Source: Streptomyces olivochromogenes (GTDB lineage: Bacteria > Actinomycetota > Actinomycetes > Streptomycetales > Streptomycetaceae). From it: a DNA stretch of 64,000 nt. This document shows, in pieces, positions 1 through 8,166 of the stretch. Numbering within the stretch: the stretch's first letter is position 1; every line of letters starts with the position of its first letter. The notes beneath the pieces are model-generated. The model ran no database searches. It was not told the origin of the DNA and saw nothing but the letters and a program-made list of their open reading frames with translations. Both the position numbers and the translations under genes were made by a program. The stretch covers positions 358,709-422,708 of the forward strand of contig NZ_KQ948455.1 of assembly GCF_001514115.1 (NCBI RefSeq), read 5' to 3'.

Positions 1-1058
1 ACGGCTGGCCGGACAAGAACACCAAGCTCGACGCGGTCCTCGCCACCGACAAGGCGCCCGACGTGGTCGAGATGGGCAACACCGAGATGCTCGGCTACAT
101 GGTCAAGGGCGCCTTCGCCCCCATCGACGCGTCGAAGCTCGACAACTCGGCCGCGTGGCTGGACGGCCTGAAGGCCTCCGTCACCTACGACGGCAAGACC
201 TACGGCGTGCCGTACTACGCCGGTGGCCGCGTCGGCAACTGGCGCAAGGACGTGGCGGCTTCGGTCGGTGTCAAGACGCCGCCGAAGACGTACACGGAGC
301 TCATCTCCGACCTGGACAAGATCCAGAAGAAGGAGGGGAGCAAGTTCAGCGCCTGGTACCAGCCGACGCGTGACTGGTACGCCGCGATGTCCTTCGTCTA
401 CGACGCCGGCGGCTCCATCGCCAAGGAGGACGGCGGCCAGTGGAAGGCCAGCCTGTCGTCTCCGGAGTCCATCAAGGGACTCAACGACTGGAAGACCATC
501 GTCGACAAGTACATGCACGGCGACAAGACCAAGGACGAGTCCGACCGTTACATCGTCTACGGCCAGGGCAAGTCCGCCATGATCTTCGGCGCCGCGTGGG
601 AGGGTGCGACCTCCGAGGACCCGAAGAACGACAAGACCGGCAAGCTCAAGGGCAACCTCGAGAACTTCGTGATGCCCGGCCCGTCCGGCAAGAACCTCCC
701 CGTCTTCCTCGGTGGTTCCGACCTCGCCGTCCCGGTGAAGTCCAAGGCGCAGGCGCTCGCCGCCGAGTGGATCAACGCCTTCACGGGCTCCGCCGGTCAG
801 AAGGGTCTGATGGCCAAGGGCAACCTGCCCAACAACAAGACCGACCTCGCCACCCTCAAGAACGACCCGGCGACGGTGGTTCCGGCCACCGCGGCCGAGT
901 CCAACTGGTTCGTGCCGATGGCTCCCGGCTGGGGCCAGGTCGAGAAGGCCCAGGTCCTGCAGACCATGCTGCAGAACATCGGCACCGGCAAGAAGTCGGT
1001 CGAGGCCGCCGCGAAGGATGCGGACGCCGCGATCGACAAGGTCATCAACACCAAGTGA
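1..1058 (+). CDS. dasA: Sugar ABC transporter substrate-binding protein, DasA-like (5' end outside window)
   Basis: Extracellular solute-binding lipoprotein of family 1, predicted to capture N,N'-diacetylchitobiose for the Das importer. The frame is already open at base 3 and reads a typical mid-protein sequence (APDVVEMGNTEM, then VPYYAGGRVGNWRKD), so the start codon, signal peptide and lipobox lie upstream of the window. A GTG at 63 is internal, not the start. The visible 352 codons include the usual late motif PVFLGGSDLAVP. Identity as DasA is inferred from the genes that follow: two permeases, a GH3 hexosaminidase and nagB, with no ATPase gene. In Streptomyces the ATPase is supplied in trans by MsiK. 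A xylose- or cellobiose-type binding protein would be the alternative. Confidence 0.85.
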   Translation, partial: GWPDKNTKLDAVLATDKAPDVVEMGNTEMLGYMVKGAFAPIDASKLDNSAAWLDGLKASVTYDGKTYGVPYYAGGRVGNWRKDVAASVGVKTPPKTYTELISDLDKIQKKEGSKFSAWYQPTRDWYAAMSFVYDAGGSIAKEDGGQWKASLSSPESIKGLNDWKTIVDKYMHGDKTKDESDRYIVYGQGKSAMIFGAAWEGATSEDPKNDKTGKLKGNLENFVMPGPSGKNLPVFLGGSDLAVPVKSKAQALAAEWINAFTGSAGQKGLMAKGNLPNNKTDLATLKNDPATVVPATAAESNWFVPMAPGWGQVEKAQVLQTMLQNIGTGKKSVEAAAKDADAAIDKVINTK

Positions 1059-2025
1059 CATGAGCGCGGGGCGTGGTGGGCCCCCGGGGCACGTCCGGGG
1101 CTACACCCGGGGTGCGTCCAGGGTCCGCCCGGGGTCTGACCCGGGTCCGTCCGGGGTGTGCCTCCGGGGGTACGTCCGAGTACGTCCGGGGCGATCCCCG
1201 GGATGTTCCCGGGCGCGCCCGCCGGGGTCCTCTTCGGGCCCGGGTTCCTACCGCTTCCCGCACGACCATGCGGGACCCGGCGCCGTACGACCGCGCGGGG
1301 CCCCGGCCGCGTACAACCGTGCGAGGCCGGGCCGCGTACGACCGGGAGGGCCCGGGCCGCGTACGACCGGGTGGGTCCGGCCGGACTACGACCCGGGCGG
1401 CCCCCGACCGGAACCGGCCGCACCAGGTTCGGACCCCGCCCGACCCGCACCGGACTCGGACCCCGCCCGACCCGCACCGGACTCGGACCCAGCAGGACCC
1501 AGCAGGACCGAGCAGGACCGAGCAGGACGGGGCAGGGCGGGCCAGGACCGGCCGGGCCGCCTCGCGCACGACCGAGAGGGCCCGCCCCGGCGAGCGCCCC
1601 GCGTACGACCGCGGGGGCCCGCCCCTGTGCATGACCTGTGCGGGCTCGGCCCGTGTGCGACCGCGGGGGTCCGCCCCCGTGCACGACCCGCGCGGGGCCC
1701 GAACCGCGCACGATCGTGCGGGGTTCGGACCGTGTACCACCGTGTGGGGCTCGGGCCGTGTGTGATCTGGGTGGCTTTCGCCCGGATACGGCCGCGCCGG
1801 GTTTTGGGCCCTGTACGACCGCGAGGGTCCGCCCCGCGCGCGATCGCGAGGGTCCGCCCCCGTGCAGACCGTGCGGAGCCGGGCCGCGTACGACCGTGCG
1901 GGGCGCCGGCCGCGTACGGCCCGGGCGTGTTTCGCCTGTGTTCGACCGTGTGGGGCCTGCCCCGCGTACGACCCCGTGCGGGGCTTCGACCACGTACGAC
2001 CTGAGGGACCGCTGAGGAGCGCGCG
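1059..2025. repeat. Low-complexity degenerate repeat tract between dasA and dasB
   Basis: About 970 bp of extremely GC-rich, internally repetitive DNA separates dasA from the first permease gene, which normally follow each other closely. The motif CGTACGACCG and near copies recur roughly ten times at irregular spacing (for example near 1293, 1335, 1363, 1610, 1824, 1898, 1966), usually flanked by GCGGGG or GGGCC. Several reading frames stay open on both strands, but their translations are Arg/Pro/Gly/Ala repeats with no recognisable domain, and the openness follows from the base composition. I see no convincing gene, and no single clean terminator among the many small inverted repeats. It may act as a partial terminator or mRNA-stability region that sets the dasA:dasB ratio. 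Confidence 0.75.
1430..1530. repeat. Exact tandem repeats inside the dasA-dasB tract
   Basis: A 27 bp unit (1430-1456) is repeated exactly at 1457-1483, with the first bases of a third copy to 1490. It is followed directly by four copies of a 10 bp unit, AGCAGGACCG with single-base variants, at 1491-1530. The sharpness of these copies, compared with the degenerate surroundings, suggests recent slippage expansion. Confidence 0.85.
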
Positions 2026-3012
2026 ATGAGTGCCGCAGACACGACCACCCCCGCCAAGGTGCCGCCGCCGCGGCAGGCACCGCCACCGGCCGTCCCCAAG
2101 GCGCCACGCAGAAGGCGGACCTCGGGCGGAGCGGCGGTCCCCTGGGCCCTGCTCGCGCCCTGTCTGCTGATCCTCGCGCTGGTCATGGGCTATCCGTTGG
2201 TCCGCCTGGTCACCCTCTCCTTCCAGAAGTTCGGACAGTCCCAGCTGTGGGGCTTCCAGCCGGCCGAGTCGGTCGGTTTCGACAACTTCGGCAAGGTGCT
2301 GGGCGACAGCGAGTTCTGGACGGTCGTCGTCCGCACCATCGTCTTCGCCGTCGGGTCCGTCGTCTTCACCATGGTCATCGGCATGCTGATCGCGCTGCTC
2401 CTCCAGCGCGTCTCGGGCTGGGTGAAGACGCTGATCAACATCGCGCTGGTGGCCAGCTGGGGCATGCCCATCATCGTGGCCACCACCGTCTTCAAGTGGC
2501 TCTTCGACTCCGACTACGGCGTCTTCAACGCACTGCTGAGCAAGCTGCCGGGCGTCGACATGATCGGCCACAACTGGTTCGCCAGCGGCCCCCAGGGACT
2601 GGCCGTGATCATGCTCCTGGTGGTGTGGGGCGCGGTGCCGTTCGTCGTCATCACACTCAGCGCGGGGCTGACCCAGGTGCCGAGCGAACTGGAGGAGGCG
2701 GCCCGGCTGGACGGCGCCGGCGCCTGGGGCGTCTTCCGTTACGTCACGCTCCCGATCCTCAAGCCCATCGTCGTGATGCTCACGACGCTCTCCGTCATCT
2801 GGGACATGGGCGTCTTCCCGCAGGTCTTCGTGATGCGGGGCGGCCACCCGGAGGCGGAGTTCCAACTGCTCACCACCTACTCCTACGACCGCGCCTTCGT
2901 CGTCAACGACTACGCGCAGGGGTCGGCGATCGCCCTGCTGACCGTGCTGTTGCTGCTGGGCGTGGTCGCCGTGTACATGCGTCAGATGCTGCAGATCGGA
3001 GAGGTCGAATGA
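2026..3012 (+). CDS. dasB: Sugar ABC transporter permease, DasB-like
   Basis: Inner-membrane permease of the MalF type (328 aa). The first ~35 residues are a Pro/Ala/Arg-rich cytoplasmic tail. Hydrophobic segments begin at about residue 38. The EAA loop that docks the ATPase is visible around residues 222-250 (ELEEAARLDGAGAWGVFRYV). The start ATG follows GAGGAGCGCGCG. The stop overlaps the next start by four bases (ATGA), so it is translationally coupled to dasC. With DasA and DasC it should form the chitobiose importer. The gene is separated from dasA by the unusual repeat tract, so its expression may be partly uncoupled from dasA. Confidence 0.9.
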   Translation: MSAADTTTPAKVPPPRQAPPPAVPKAPRRRRTSGGAAVPWALLAPCLLILALVMGYPLVRLVTLSFQKFGQSQLWGFQPAESVGFDNFGKVLGDSEFWTVVVRTIVFAVGSVVFTMVIGMLIALLLQRVSGWVKTLINIALVASWGMPIIVATTVFKWLFDSDYGVFNALLSKLPGVDMIGHNWFASGPQGLAVIMLLVVWGAVPFVVITLSAGLTQVPSELEEAARLDGAGAWGVFRYVTLPILKPIVVMLTTLSVIWDMGVFPQVFVMRGGHPEAEFQLLTTYSYDRAFVVNDYAQGSAIALLTVLLLLGVVAVYMRQMLQIGEVE

Positions 3013-3857
3013 GCACCCTCGCCACGGCGGGCCGCCGCCGGGGGAAGTCCAAGCTCGGCTGGAACCTCCTCGGCCTCCTCGTCTTCGTCACCGCGGGCTT
3101 CCCCGTCTACTGGATGCTGAACACGGCGTTCAAGCCGGCGAAGGACGCCATCGACCCGGACCCGAGCCTGTTCCCCACGGGGCTCACGCTCGACAACTTC
3201 CGTCGCGCGCTGGACATCGCGGACTTCTGGGGCCCCGTAGGCCGCAGCCTGATCGTCTCCCTGTCGGTCGTCGTGATCGGCGTCGTGGTGGGGATGCTGG
3301 CCGCGCTGGCCATCTCCCGCTTCGCCTTCCGCGGCCGCAAGATCGTGATCGTCGGCATCCTCGCGGTCCAGATGATCCCGCTGGTCGCCATGATCATCCC
3401 GGTCTTCCTGCTGCTCAACGACCTGAACCAGTACGACAAGCTCACCGGCCTGATCATCACGTACCTGACCTTCATCCTCCCCTTCACGGTGTGGACGCTG
3501 CGCGGCTTCATCGTCAACATCCCGAAGGAGCTGGAGGAGGCGGCCATGGTCGACGGCTGCTCGCGCACCGGAGCCTTCATACGGGTGGTCTTCCCGCTGC
3601 TCGCGCCCGGCATGGTCGCCACGTCCGTGTACGCGTTCATCCAGGCCTGGAACGAGTACCTCTACGCCCTGATGCTCATGAGCCAGGAGCACCAGACCGC
3701 CACCGTCTGGCTCGGCAACTTCACCACCAAGCACGGCACCGAGTACGCCCCGATGATGGCCGGCGCCACGATGATGGCCGTGCCGATCGTCGTGCTCTTC
3801 CTCATCGTCCAGCGCAAGATGGCCGCGGGGCTGACCGCGGGCGCCGTGAAGGGATAA
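3009..3857 (+). CDS. dasC: Sugar ABC transporter permease, DasC-like
   Basis: MalG-type permease of 282 aa. Transmembrane segments start near residue 18. The EAA loop lies around residues 175-200 (ELEEAAMVDGCSRTGAFIRV), and a carboxy-terminal hydrophobic segment precedes a short basic tail. The ATG at 3009 overlaps the dasB stop by four bases. No ATP-binding gene follows; instead a glycosidase gene starts 9 bp downstream, in the arrangement known for the das locus. Confidence 0.92.
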   Translation: MSTLATAGRRRGKSKLGWNLLGLLVFVTAGFPVYWMLNTAFKPAKDAIDPDPSLFPTGLTLDNFRRALDIADFWGPVGRSLIVSLSVVVIGVVVGMLAALAISRFAFRGRKIVIVGILAVQMIPLVAMIIPVFLLLNDLNQYDKLTGLIITYLTFILPFTVWTLRGFIVNIPKELEEAAMVDGCSRTGAFIRVVFPLLAPGMVATSVYAFIQAWNEYLYALMLMSQEHQTATVWLGNFTTKHGTEYAPMMAGATMMAVPIVVLFLIVQRKMAAGLTAGAVKG

Positions 3858-3866
3858 CGCCCCCCG

Positions 3867-5378
3867 ATGACGACACTCGCCAGTGGTACGACCGCGTCCT
3901 CTTCCGACCGGAACGGCTTGGCACGCGACGCGCTCACCGTCCTCCAGCCCGGCTTCACCGGAACCACCGCCCCCGACTGGCTGCTGCGCCGCCTCGGGGA
4001 AGGGCTCGCCGCCGTCGGCCTGTTCGGCCGGAACATCGCCTCTCCCGAACAACTCGCGGCCCTGACCGCCCAGTTGCGCGCGGAGCGCGACGACGTCCTG
4101 GTCGCCATCGACGAGGAGGGCGGCGACGTCACCCGCCTCGAGGTCCGCGCCGGCTCCTCCTACCCCGGCAACCACGCGCTGGGCGCGGTCGACGACGTGG
4201 AGCTGACGCGGGCGGTGGCCTCGGCACTCGGCCACCGACTCGCGGCCTGCGGAGTGAACCTGAACTGGGCCCCCTCCGCGGACGTGAACTCCAATCCCGA
4301 CAACCCGGTCATCGGCGTACGGTCCTTCGGCGCCGACACCGACCTGGTGGCCCGGCACACCGCCGCCTACGTCACCGGGCTCCAGTCCGCGGGCGTCGCG
4401 GCCTGCACCAAGCACTTCCCCGGCCACGGTGACACGGCGGTCGACTCGCACCACGCGCTGCCGCGCATCGACGCCGACCTGTCGGTCATCGAGGCCCGCG
4501 AACTCGCCCCGTTCCGTGCCGCGATCGCCGCGGGCACACGCGCCGTGATGAGCGCGCACATCCTGGTCCCGGCGCTGGACCCGGACCGCCCGGCCACCCT
4601 CTCCCGCCGCATCCTCACCGGCCTGCTCCGCGAGGAACTCGGCTACGACGGCCTCATCGTCACCGACGGCATGGAGATGCAGGCCATCGCCGGGACGTAC
4701 GGCATCGAGCGGGGCAGCGTCCTCGCCATCGCGGCCGGCGCGGACGCGATCTGCGTGGGCGGCGGGCTCGCGGACGACGAGACGGTACGGCGCCTGCGCG
4801 ACGCCCTCGTCACGGCGGTGCGCACCGGTGAACTCCCCGAGGAGCGCCTCGCGGACGCGGCGGAGCGGGTACGGGCGCTGGCCCGTTGGACGGCGGCGGC
4901 CTCCGCTGCTCCGCAGGCCGCCGAGCGGGAGCCGGCGGACGTGGGGCTCGTCGCCGCCCGACGCGCGCTGACGGTGACACGCGCGCCGTCGTGCGAGCCG
5001 GTGGGCGCGGCGCCGTTCGTCGCCGCCTTCACCCCCGTGGCGAACATCGCCGTCGGTGACGAGACCCCCTGGGGCGTGGCCGCGGAACTGGCCCGGCTGC
5101 TGCCCGGCACGGAGACGGGCAGCTTCGCGGGGGAGGGGGCGGCAACGGCTGTCCTGGCCGCCGCGGGCCCCCGCCGCGTCGTCGCCGTCGTCCGCGATGA
5201 ACACCGGCACCCCTGGATGGCGGCCGCCCTGGACACACTGTTGGGGGAACGCCCCGACACGATCGTGGTCGAGATGGGCATCCCCCAGGCCCCGCCCCGG
5301 GGCGCCCTCCACATCGCCACGCACGGCGCGGCGAGGGTGTGCGGCCGGGCGGCGGCGGAGGTCATCGCGGGGGAGTGA
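3867..5378 (+). CDS. dasD: Glycoside hydrolase family 3 beta-N-acetylglucosaminidase, DasD-like
   Basis: GH3 enzyme of 503 aa, expected to split imported chitobiose into GlcNAc. The NagZ-type signature KHFPGHGD lies at about residues 181-188, with HHALP shortly after. The likely catalytic nucleophile is Asp267 in IVTDGMEM. No signal peptide is visible at the N-terminus (MTTLASGTTASSSD), which fits a cytoplasmic enzyme acting after uptake. A roughly 150-residue C-terminal domain resembles the second GH3 domain. The gene begins 9 bp after dasC and is presumably in the same transcript. A strong hairpin just past the stop separates it from convergent nagB. A role in cell-wall recycling like NagZ is possible too. 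Confidence 0.88.
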   Translation: MTTLASGTTASSSDRNGLARDALTVLQPGFTGTTAPDWLLRRLGEGLAAVGLFGRNIASPEQLAALTAQLRAERDDVLVAIDEEGGDVTRLEVRAGSSYPGNHALGAVDDVELTRAVASALGHRLAACGVNLNWAPSADVNSNPDNPVIGVRSFGADTDLVARHTAAYVTGLQSAGVAACTKHFPGHGDTAVDSHHALPRIDADLSVIEARELAPFRAAIAAGTRAVMSAHILVPALDPDRPATLSRRILTGLLREELGYDGLIVTDGMEMQAIAGTYGIERGSVLAIAAGADAICVGGGLADDETVRRLRDALVTAVRTGELPEERLADAAERVRALARWTAAASAAPQAAEREPADVGLVAARRALTVTRAPSCEPVGAAPFVAAFTPVANIAVGDETPWGVAAELARLLPGTETGSFAGEGAATAVLAAAGPRRVVAVVRDEHRHPWMAAALDTLLGERPDTIVVEMGIPQAPPRGALHIATHGAARVCGRAAAEVIAGE

Positions 5379-5401
5379 CGGCCCGCGAGAGGGAGAACCG
5401 A

Positions 5402-5460
5402 GAAGGAGAACGAGGAAGGTGCCGGACCCCCGGGGTCCGGCACCTTCCTCGTTCTCCTTC
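5402..5460. terminator. Bidirectional terminator between dasD and nagB
   Basis: A perfect inverted repeat has arms 5402-5430 and 5432-5460 (29 bp each) around a single central C at 5431, lying between two convergent genes. In RNA it would form a very stable hairpin with a small loop in either direction. Confidence 0.92.
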
Positions 5461-5493
5461 TTCCCCGCAGTGCCCTTCTTCGCGCCTTCGGGG

Positions 5494-6279
5494 TCAGATC
5501 CCCTGCCAGTCCGGCTTGTTCGCGAACGTGTGCCGGAAGTAGTCCGCCAGCTTCAGCTTGGACGCGGCGGCCTCGTCCACGACGACCGTGGCGTGCGGGT
5601 GGAGCTGGAGCGCCGAGGCGGGGCACACCGCGGCCACCGGCCCCTCCACGGTCGCGGCGACCGCGTCCGCCTTGCCCTCGCCCGTGGCCAGCAGGACGAG
5701 ATGCCGTGCCTCCAGGATCGTGCCGATGCCCTGGGTGATGACGTGGTGCGGCACCTGCTCGATGTCGCCCCCGAAGAACCGCGCGTTGTCGACCCTGGTC
5801 TGCTCGGTCAGCGTCTTGATCCGGGTCCGCGAGGCGAGCGAGGAGCAGGGCTCGTTGAACCCGATGTGCCCGTCGGTGCCGATCCCGAGCAGCTGCAGGT
5901 CGACGCCACCGGCCGTGGCCAGCGCCTTGTCGTACGCCTGACACGCGGCCTGCACGTCCTCGGCCGTGCCGTCCGGGCCCATGAACGCGTCCATGCCCAA
6001 CCCCAGCGGTTCGAGCACCTCGCGCCGCAGCACCGAGCGGTACGACTCGGGGTGCTCGGCCGGCAGTCCCACGTACTCGTCGAGCTGGGCGACCCGCGCC
6101 CGCGAGGCGTCCACGGCACCGGAGCCGACCTTCGCCGCCAGCGCCTGGTAGATGGGCAGCGGCGTCGAGCCGGTGGCCACGCCGAGCAGAGCGTCGGGCT
6201 TGCGCCGGAGCAGCTCCGCCATGGCCTCGGCGATCAGTTCGCCGCCCGCCTTGGCGTCGGGAACGATGACAACTTCCAC
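5494..6279 (-). CDS. nagB: Glucosamine-6-phosphate deaminase
   Basis: Converts glucosamine-6-phosphate to fructose-6-phosphate and ammonia, the last dedicated step of GlcNAc use. The 261-aa protein has the normal length for the family. Visible motifs: the phosphate-binding GVATGSTP (about 33-40), AQLDEY with the catalytic Asp67, and GIGTDGHIGFNEP with His138 and Glu143. GTG at 6279 is chosen because the family consensus starts right there (MEVVIV). The frame stays open further upstream, but that sequence is unlike NagB and crosses the dre operator. It is convergent with the das operon. The operator at 6332-6347 lies about 53 bp upstream of the start, so DasR repression relieved by GlcN-6-P is expected. 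Confidence 0.95.
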   Translation of the reverse strand: MEVVIVPDAKAGGELIAEAMAELLRRKPDALLGVATGSTPLPIYQALAAKVGSGAVDASRARVAQLDEYVGLPAEHPESYRSVLRREVLEPLGLGMDAFMGPDGTAEDVQAACQAYDKALATAGGVDLQLLGIGTDGHIGFNEPCSSLASRTRIKTLTEQTRVDNARFFGGDIEQVPHHVITQGIGTILEARHLVLLATGEGKADAVAATVEGPVAAVCPASALQLHPHATVVVDEAAASKLKLADYFRHTFANKPDWQGI

Positions 6280-6331
6280 GCTGGGCCTGCCGATCTGGAG
6301 AGTGGCTCGCCGGGAACCGTGAGGGAACACA

Positions 6332-6347
6332 TGTGGTGTAGACCAAT
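6332..6347. promoter_or_regulatory. DasR operator (dre) upstream of nagB
   Basis: TGTGGTGTAGACCAAT matches the 16 bp dre consensus (ACTGGTCTAGACCACT, from memory) at most positions, including the TGGT...ACCA arms. It sits 53-68 bp upstream of the nagB start, in the right place to block its promoter. Confidence 0.85.
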
Positions 6348-6632
6348 CTAGCAAAGGAGTCCCACCCGCGGCCCGTTGTCCGTCGCCGACTTCTCGACGC
6401 GTCCGGGCCCGCCGCCCGGACGCCCGCTCGCCACCCCCGTGAGTAGCGGCACACCGGACAAAGCCCTGCCCACGGGCGATGAGATGCTGATACCGATCTC
6501 CGCGATCCGCACCGCACGCACCGCCCCACCGCGCTCCACCTCGTACCACCGCGCTTCACCCCGCCCCACCGCGCTCCACCCCGTACCGGCCCACGGTCGA
6601 CGCGTACGACCGGAACGTCCCCAGGAGGCCCC

Positions 6633-7709
6633 ATGTCCGCCCCTACCCCGGACCCCCGGACCGACGACGACCGCCCGGGTCGGATCATGGCCCGCGAGAT
6701 GGCCGAGCAGCCCGACGTGCTGCGCCGGATCCTGGAGGCGGGCGCGCCGCGGATCCAGGAAGTGGCCCGGCAGATCGCGGCCCGCGAGCCCCGCTTCGTC
6801 CTGCTCACCGCCCGCGGCACCTCCGACAACGCCGCCCTGTACGCGAAGTACCTGCTGGAGATCCAGCTGGGCCTGCCGTGCGGGCTCACCTCGATGTCGA
6901 CGACCACGGCGTACGGCGCGCGGCCCGATCTCACCGACGTCCTGGTCGTCACCGTCAGTCAGTCCGGCGGCTCCCCGGACCTGGTCGCCTCGACCCGGGC
7001 CGCCCGTGAGGCCGGCGCCATCACGCTCGCGGTGACCAACAACCCGGACTCACCGCTTGCGGCCGTCTCCGAGTACCACCTCGACATCATGGCCGGACCC
7101 GAGAAGGCCCTGCCCGCCACCAAGACCTACACGGCCTCCCTCCTCACCCTCTATCTCTTCGTCGAAGGACTGCGCGGCGGCGACGGCGCCGCGGCCAAGG
7201 CGCTGCCCGATCTCGCCGCGCACCTCCTCACCCGCCAGGAGGAGATCCGCACGCTCGCCTCCCGCTACCGCTTCGCCGAGCGCATGGTGATCACCTCGCG
7301 CGGCTACGGCTACCCCACGGCCAAGGAAGCCGCCCTGAAGCTGATGGAGACCAGCTACATCCCTGCCCTCTCGTACTCCGGCGCCGATCTGCTGCACGGC
7401 CCCCTCGCCATGGTCGACAACATCTCCCCGGTCATCGCGGTCGTCACCGACGGCAAGGGCGGCGAGGCGCTCCAGCCCGTGCTCGACCGGCTGCGCGGGC
7501 GCGGCGCCGACCTCGTCGTCATCGGCCCCCGGGCCCAGGTGGAGCAGGCCTCGGCCGGGTTCGTCCTGCCCACCGAGGGGGTGGCCGAGGAGCTCCAGCC
7601 GATCCTTGAGATCCTTCCGCTCCAGCTCCTGGCCTACGAGGTCACCATCGCCCGCGGCCAGGACCCGGACGCGCCGCGCGCCCTGGCGAAGGTGACGGAG
7701 ACCCGCTGA
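6633..7709 (+). CDS. Double-SIS-domain sugar isomerase (GlmS C-domain/AgaS-like)
   Basis: A 358-aa protein made of two SIS domains (about 45-180 and 210-340) without the glutaminase domain of GlmS. SQSGGSPD near residues 108-115 is the phosphosugar-binding loop. The second domain has GADLLHGPLAMVD near 250, and the C-terminal LAKVTETR matches the GlmS-type tail carrying a Lys close to the end. AGGAGG precedes the ATG by about seven bases. Its position next to nagB suggests a role in amino-sugar-phosphate isomerisation or deamination, possibly as a second deaminase, but the substrate cannot be read from sequence. A 353 bp spacer of Pro/Arg-biased sequence with short direct repeats (CCCCACCGCGCTCCACC near 6523 and 6565) separates it from nagB. 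Confidence 0.85.
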   Translation: MSAPTPDPRTDDDRPGRIMAREMAEQPDVLRRILEAGAPRIQEVARQIAAREPRFVLLTARGTSDNAALYAKYLLEIQLGLPCGLTSMSTTTAYGARPDLTDVLVVTVSQSGGSPDLVASTRAAREAGAITLAVTNNPDSPLAAVSEYHLDIMAGPEKALPATKTYTASLLTLYLFVEGLRGGDGAAAKALPDLAAHLLTRQEEIRTLASRYRFAERMVITSRGYGYPTAKEAALKLMETSYIPALSYSGADLLHGPLAMVDNISPVIAVVTDGKGGEALQPVLDRLRGRGADLVVIGPRAQVEQASAGFVLPTEGVAEELQPILEILPLQLLAYEVTIARGQDPDAPRALAKVTETR

Positions 7710-7771
7710 CCGACGCGTCCCCCGGACGGGTGCACGAGCCAAGTCGATCCGGCCCCGCTCATGAGCCGATC

Positions 7772-7790
7772 CGGCCCCCACCGGGGGCCG
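7772..7790 (+). terminator. Short hairpin after the SIS gene
   Basis: CGGCCCCC (7772-7779) pairs perfectly with GGGGGCCG (7783-7790) around a three-base loop, 63 bp after the stop codon. It is preceded by a duplicated CGATCCGGCCCC. Confidence 0.6.
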
Positions 7791-7808
7791 AACCGGGCTA
7801 GTCTGCGT

Positions 7809-7862
7809 GGTGGATGCTGTTGGAAGTTGGATAAAGAGACAACAACAAACATCCACCGACGC
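7809..7862 (+). other. Potential structured leader upstream of the sensor kinase
   Basis: The 457 bp between the SIS gene and the kinase contains no well-supported gene; a 48-codon frame from the ATG at 7863 has no good ribosome site. Within it GGTGGATG (7809-7816) pairs perfectly with CATCCACC (7850-7857). Extending outward, GCGT pairs with ACGC past a one-base bulge, giving a 12 bp stem over a comparatively AT-rich loop (GGATAAAGAGACAACAACAA). A dre-like site follows 13 bases later. The element could be an RNA structure or a protein-binding site. Confidence 0.4.
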
Positions 7863-7874
7863 ATGGACGCGGCA

Positions 7875-7890
7875 CGTGGTCTAGTCCACA
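7875..7890. promoter_or_regulatory. DasR-like operator (dre) upstream of the sensor kinase
   Basis: CGTGGTCTAGTCCACA keeps the TGGTCTAG core and the CCAC right arm of dre, with one central mismatch (T for A) and divergent outermost bases. It lies about 280 bp before the PdtaS-like kinase gene and 165 bp after the SIS gene. If used, it would connect GlcNAc status to the kinase transcript. Confidence 0.6.
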
Positions 7891-8166
7891 ATGTGCAGGT
7901 AAGGCCTTCGATCGACGAAGCGTCGCTTACGGCGAGGCGTCGATCCACGCAAGCATCCGTCTTCCCCGCACAGGAAGGCGGACCGAGGAACCGGCGCTCT
8001 CTGCCCTGACTGCTCCGGGTCCTCTCCTTCGGCCGACCGGGACCGCACACCCCGCGGCCGTTGCTGCTCCGGGCTGCGGTGCCGGGAGGGTTGAGGGTCC
8101 CTCCCAGGCGCCGCGGCCCGCGGGTGTTTTCGGAGCCGGGCCAAACCCCCAGGTACGCTCGCAGAT

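Noticed and set aside
797..2865. Long open frames of several hundred codons on both strands across 1059-2025
   Set aside because: They are open because the tract is almost free of A/T. The translations are Arg/Pro/Gly repeats, they overlap dasA or dasB, and no domain is recognisable.
7801..7900. ANTAR-type double hexaloop target for the PdtaS/PdtaR pathway
   Set aside because: Only one clear stem is seen, and its loop is over 30 bases, unlike the two short hexaloops of known ANTAR targets.
7863..8009. 48-codon frame between the SIS and kinase genes (starts MDAARGLVHNVQV)
   Set aside because: The dre-like site lies inside it, no ribosome site precedes it, and no homologue is known to me. It could be a small conserved peptide, but I cannot support it.
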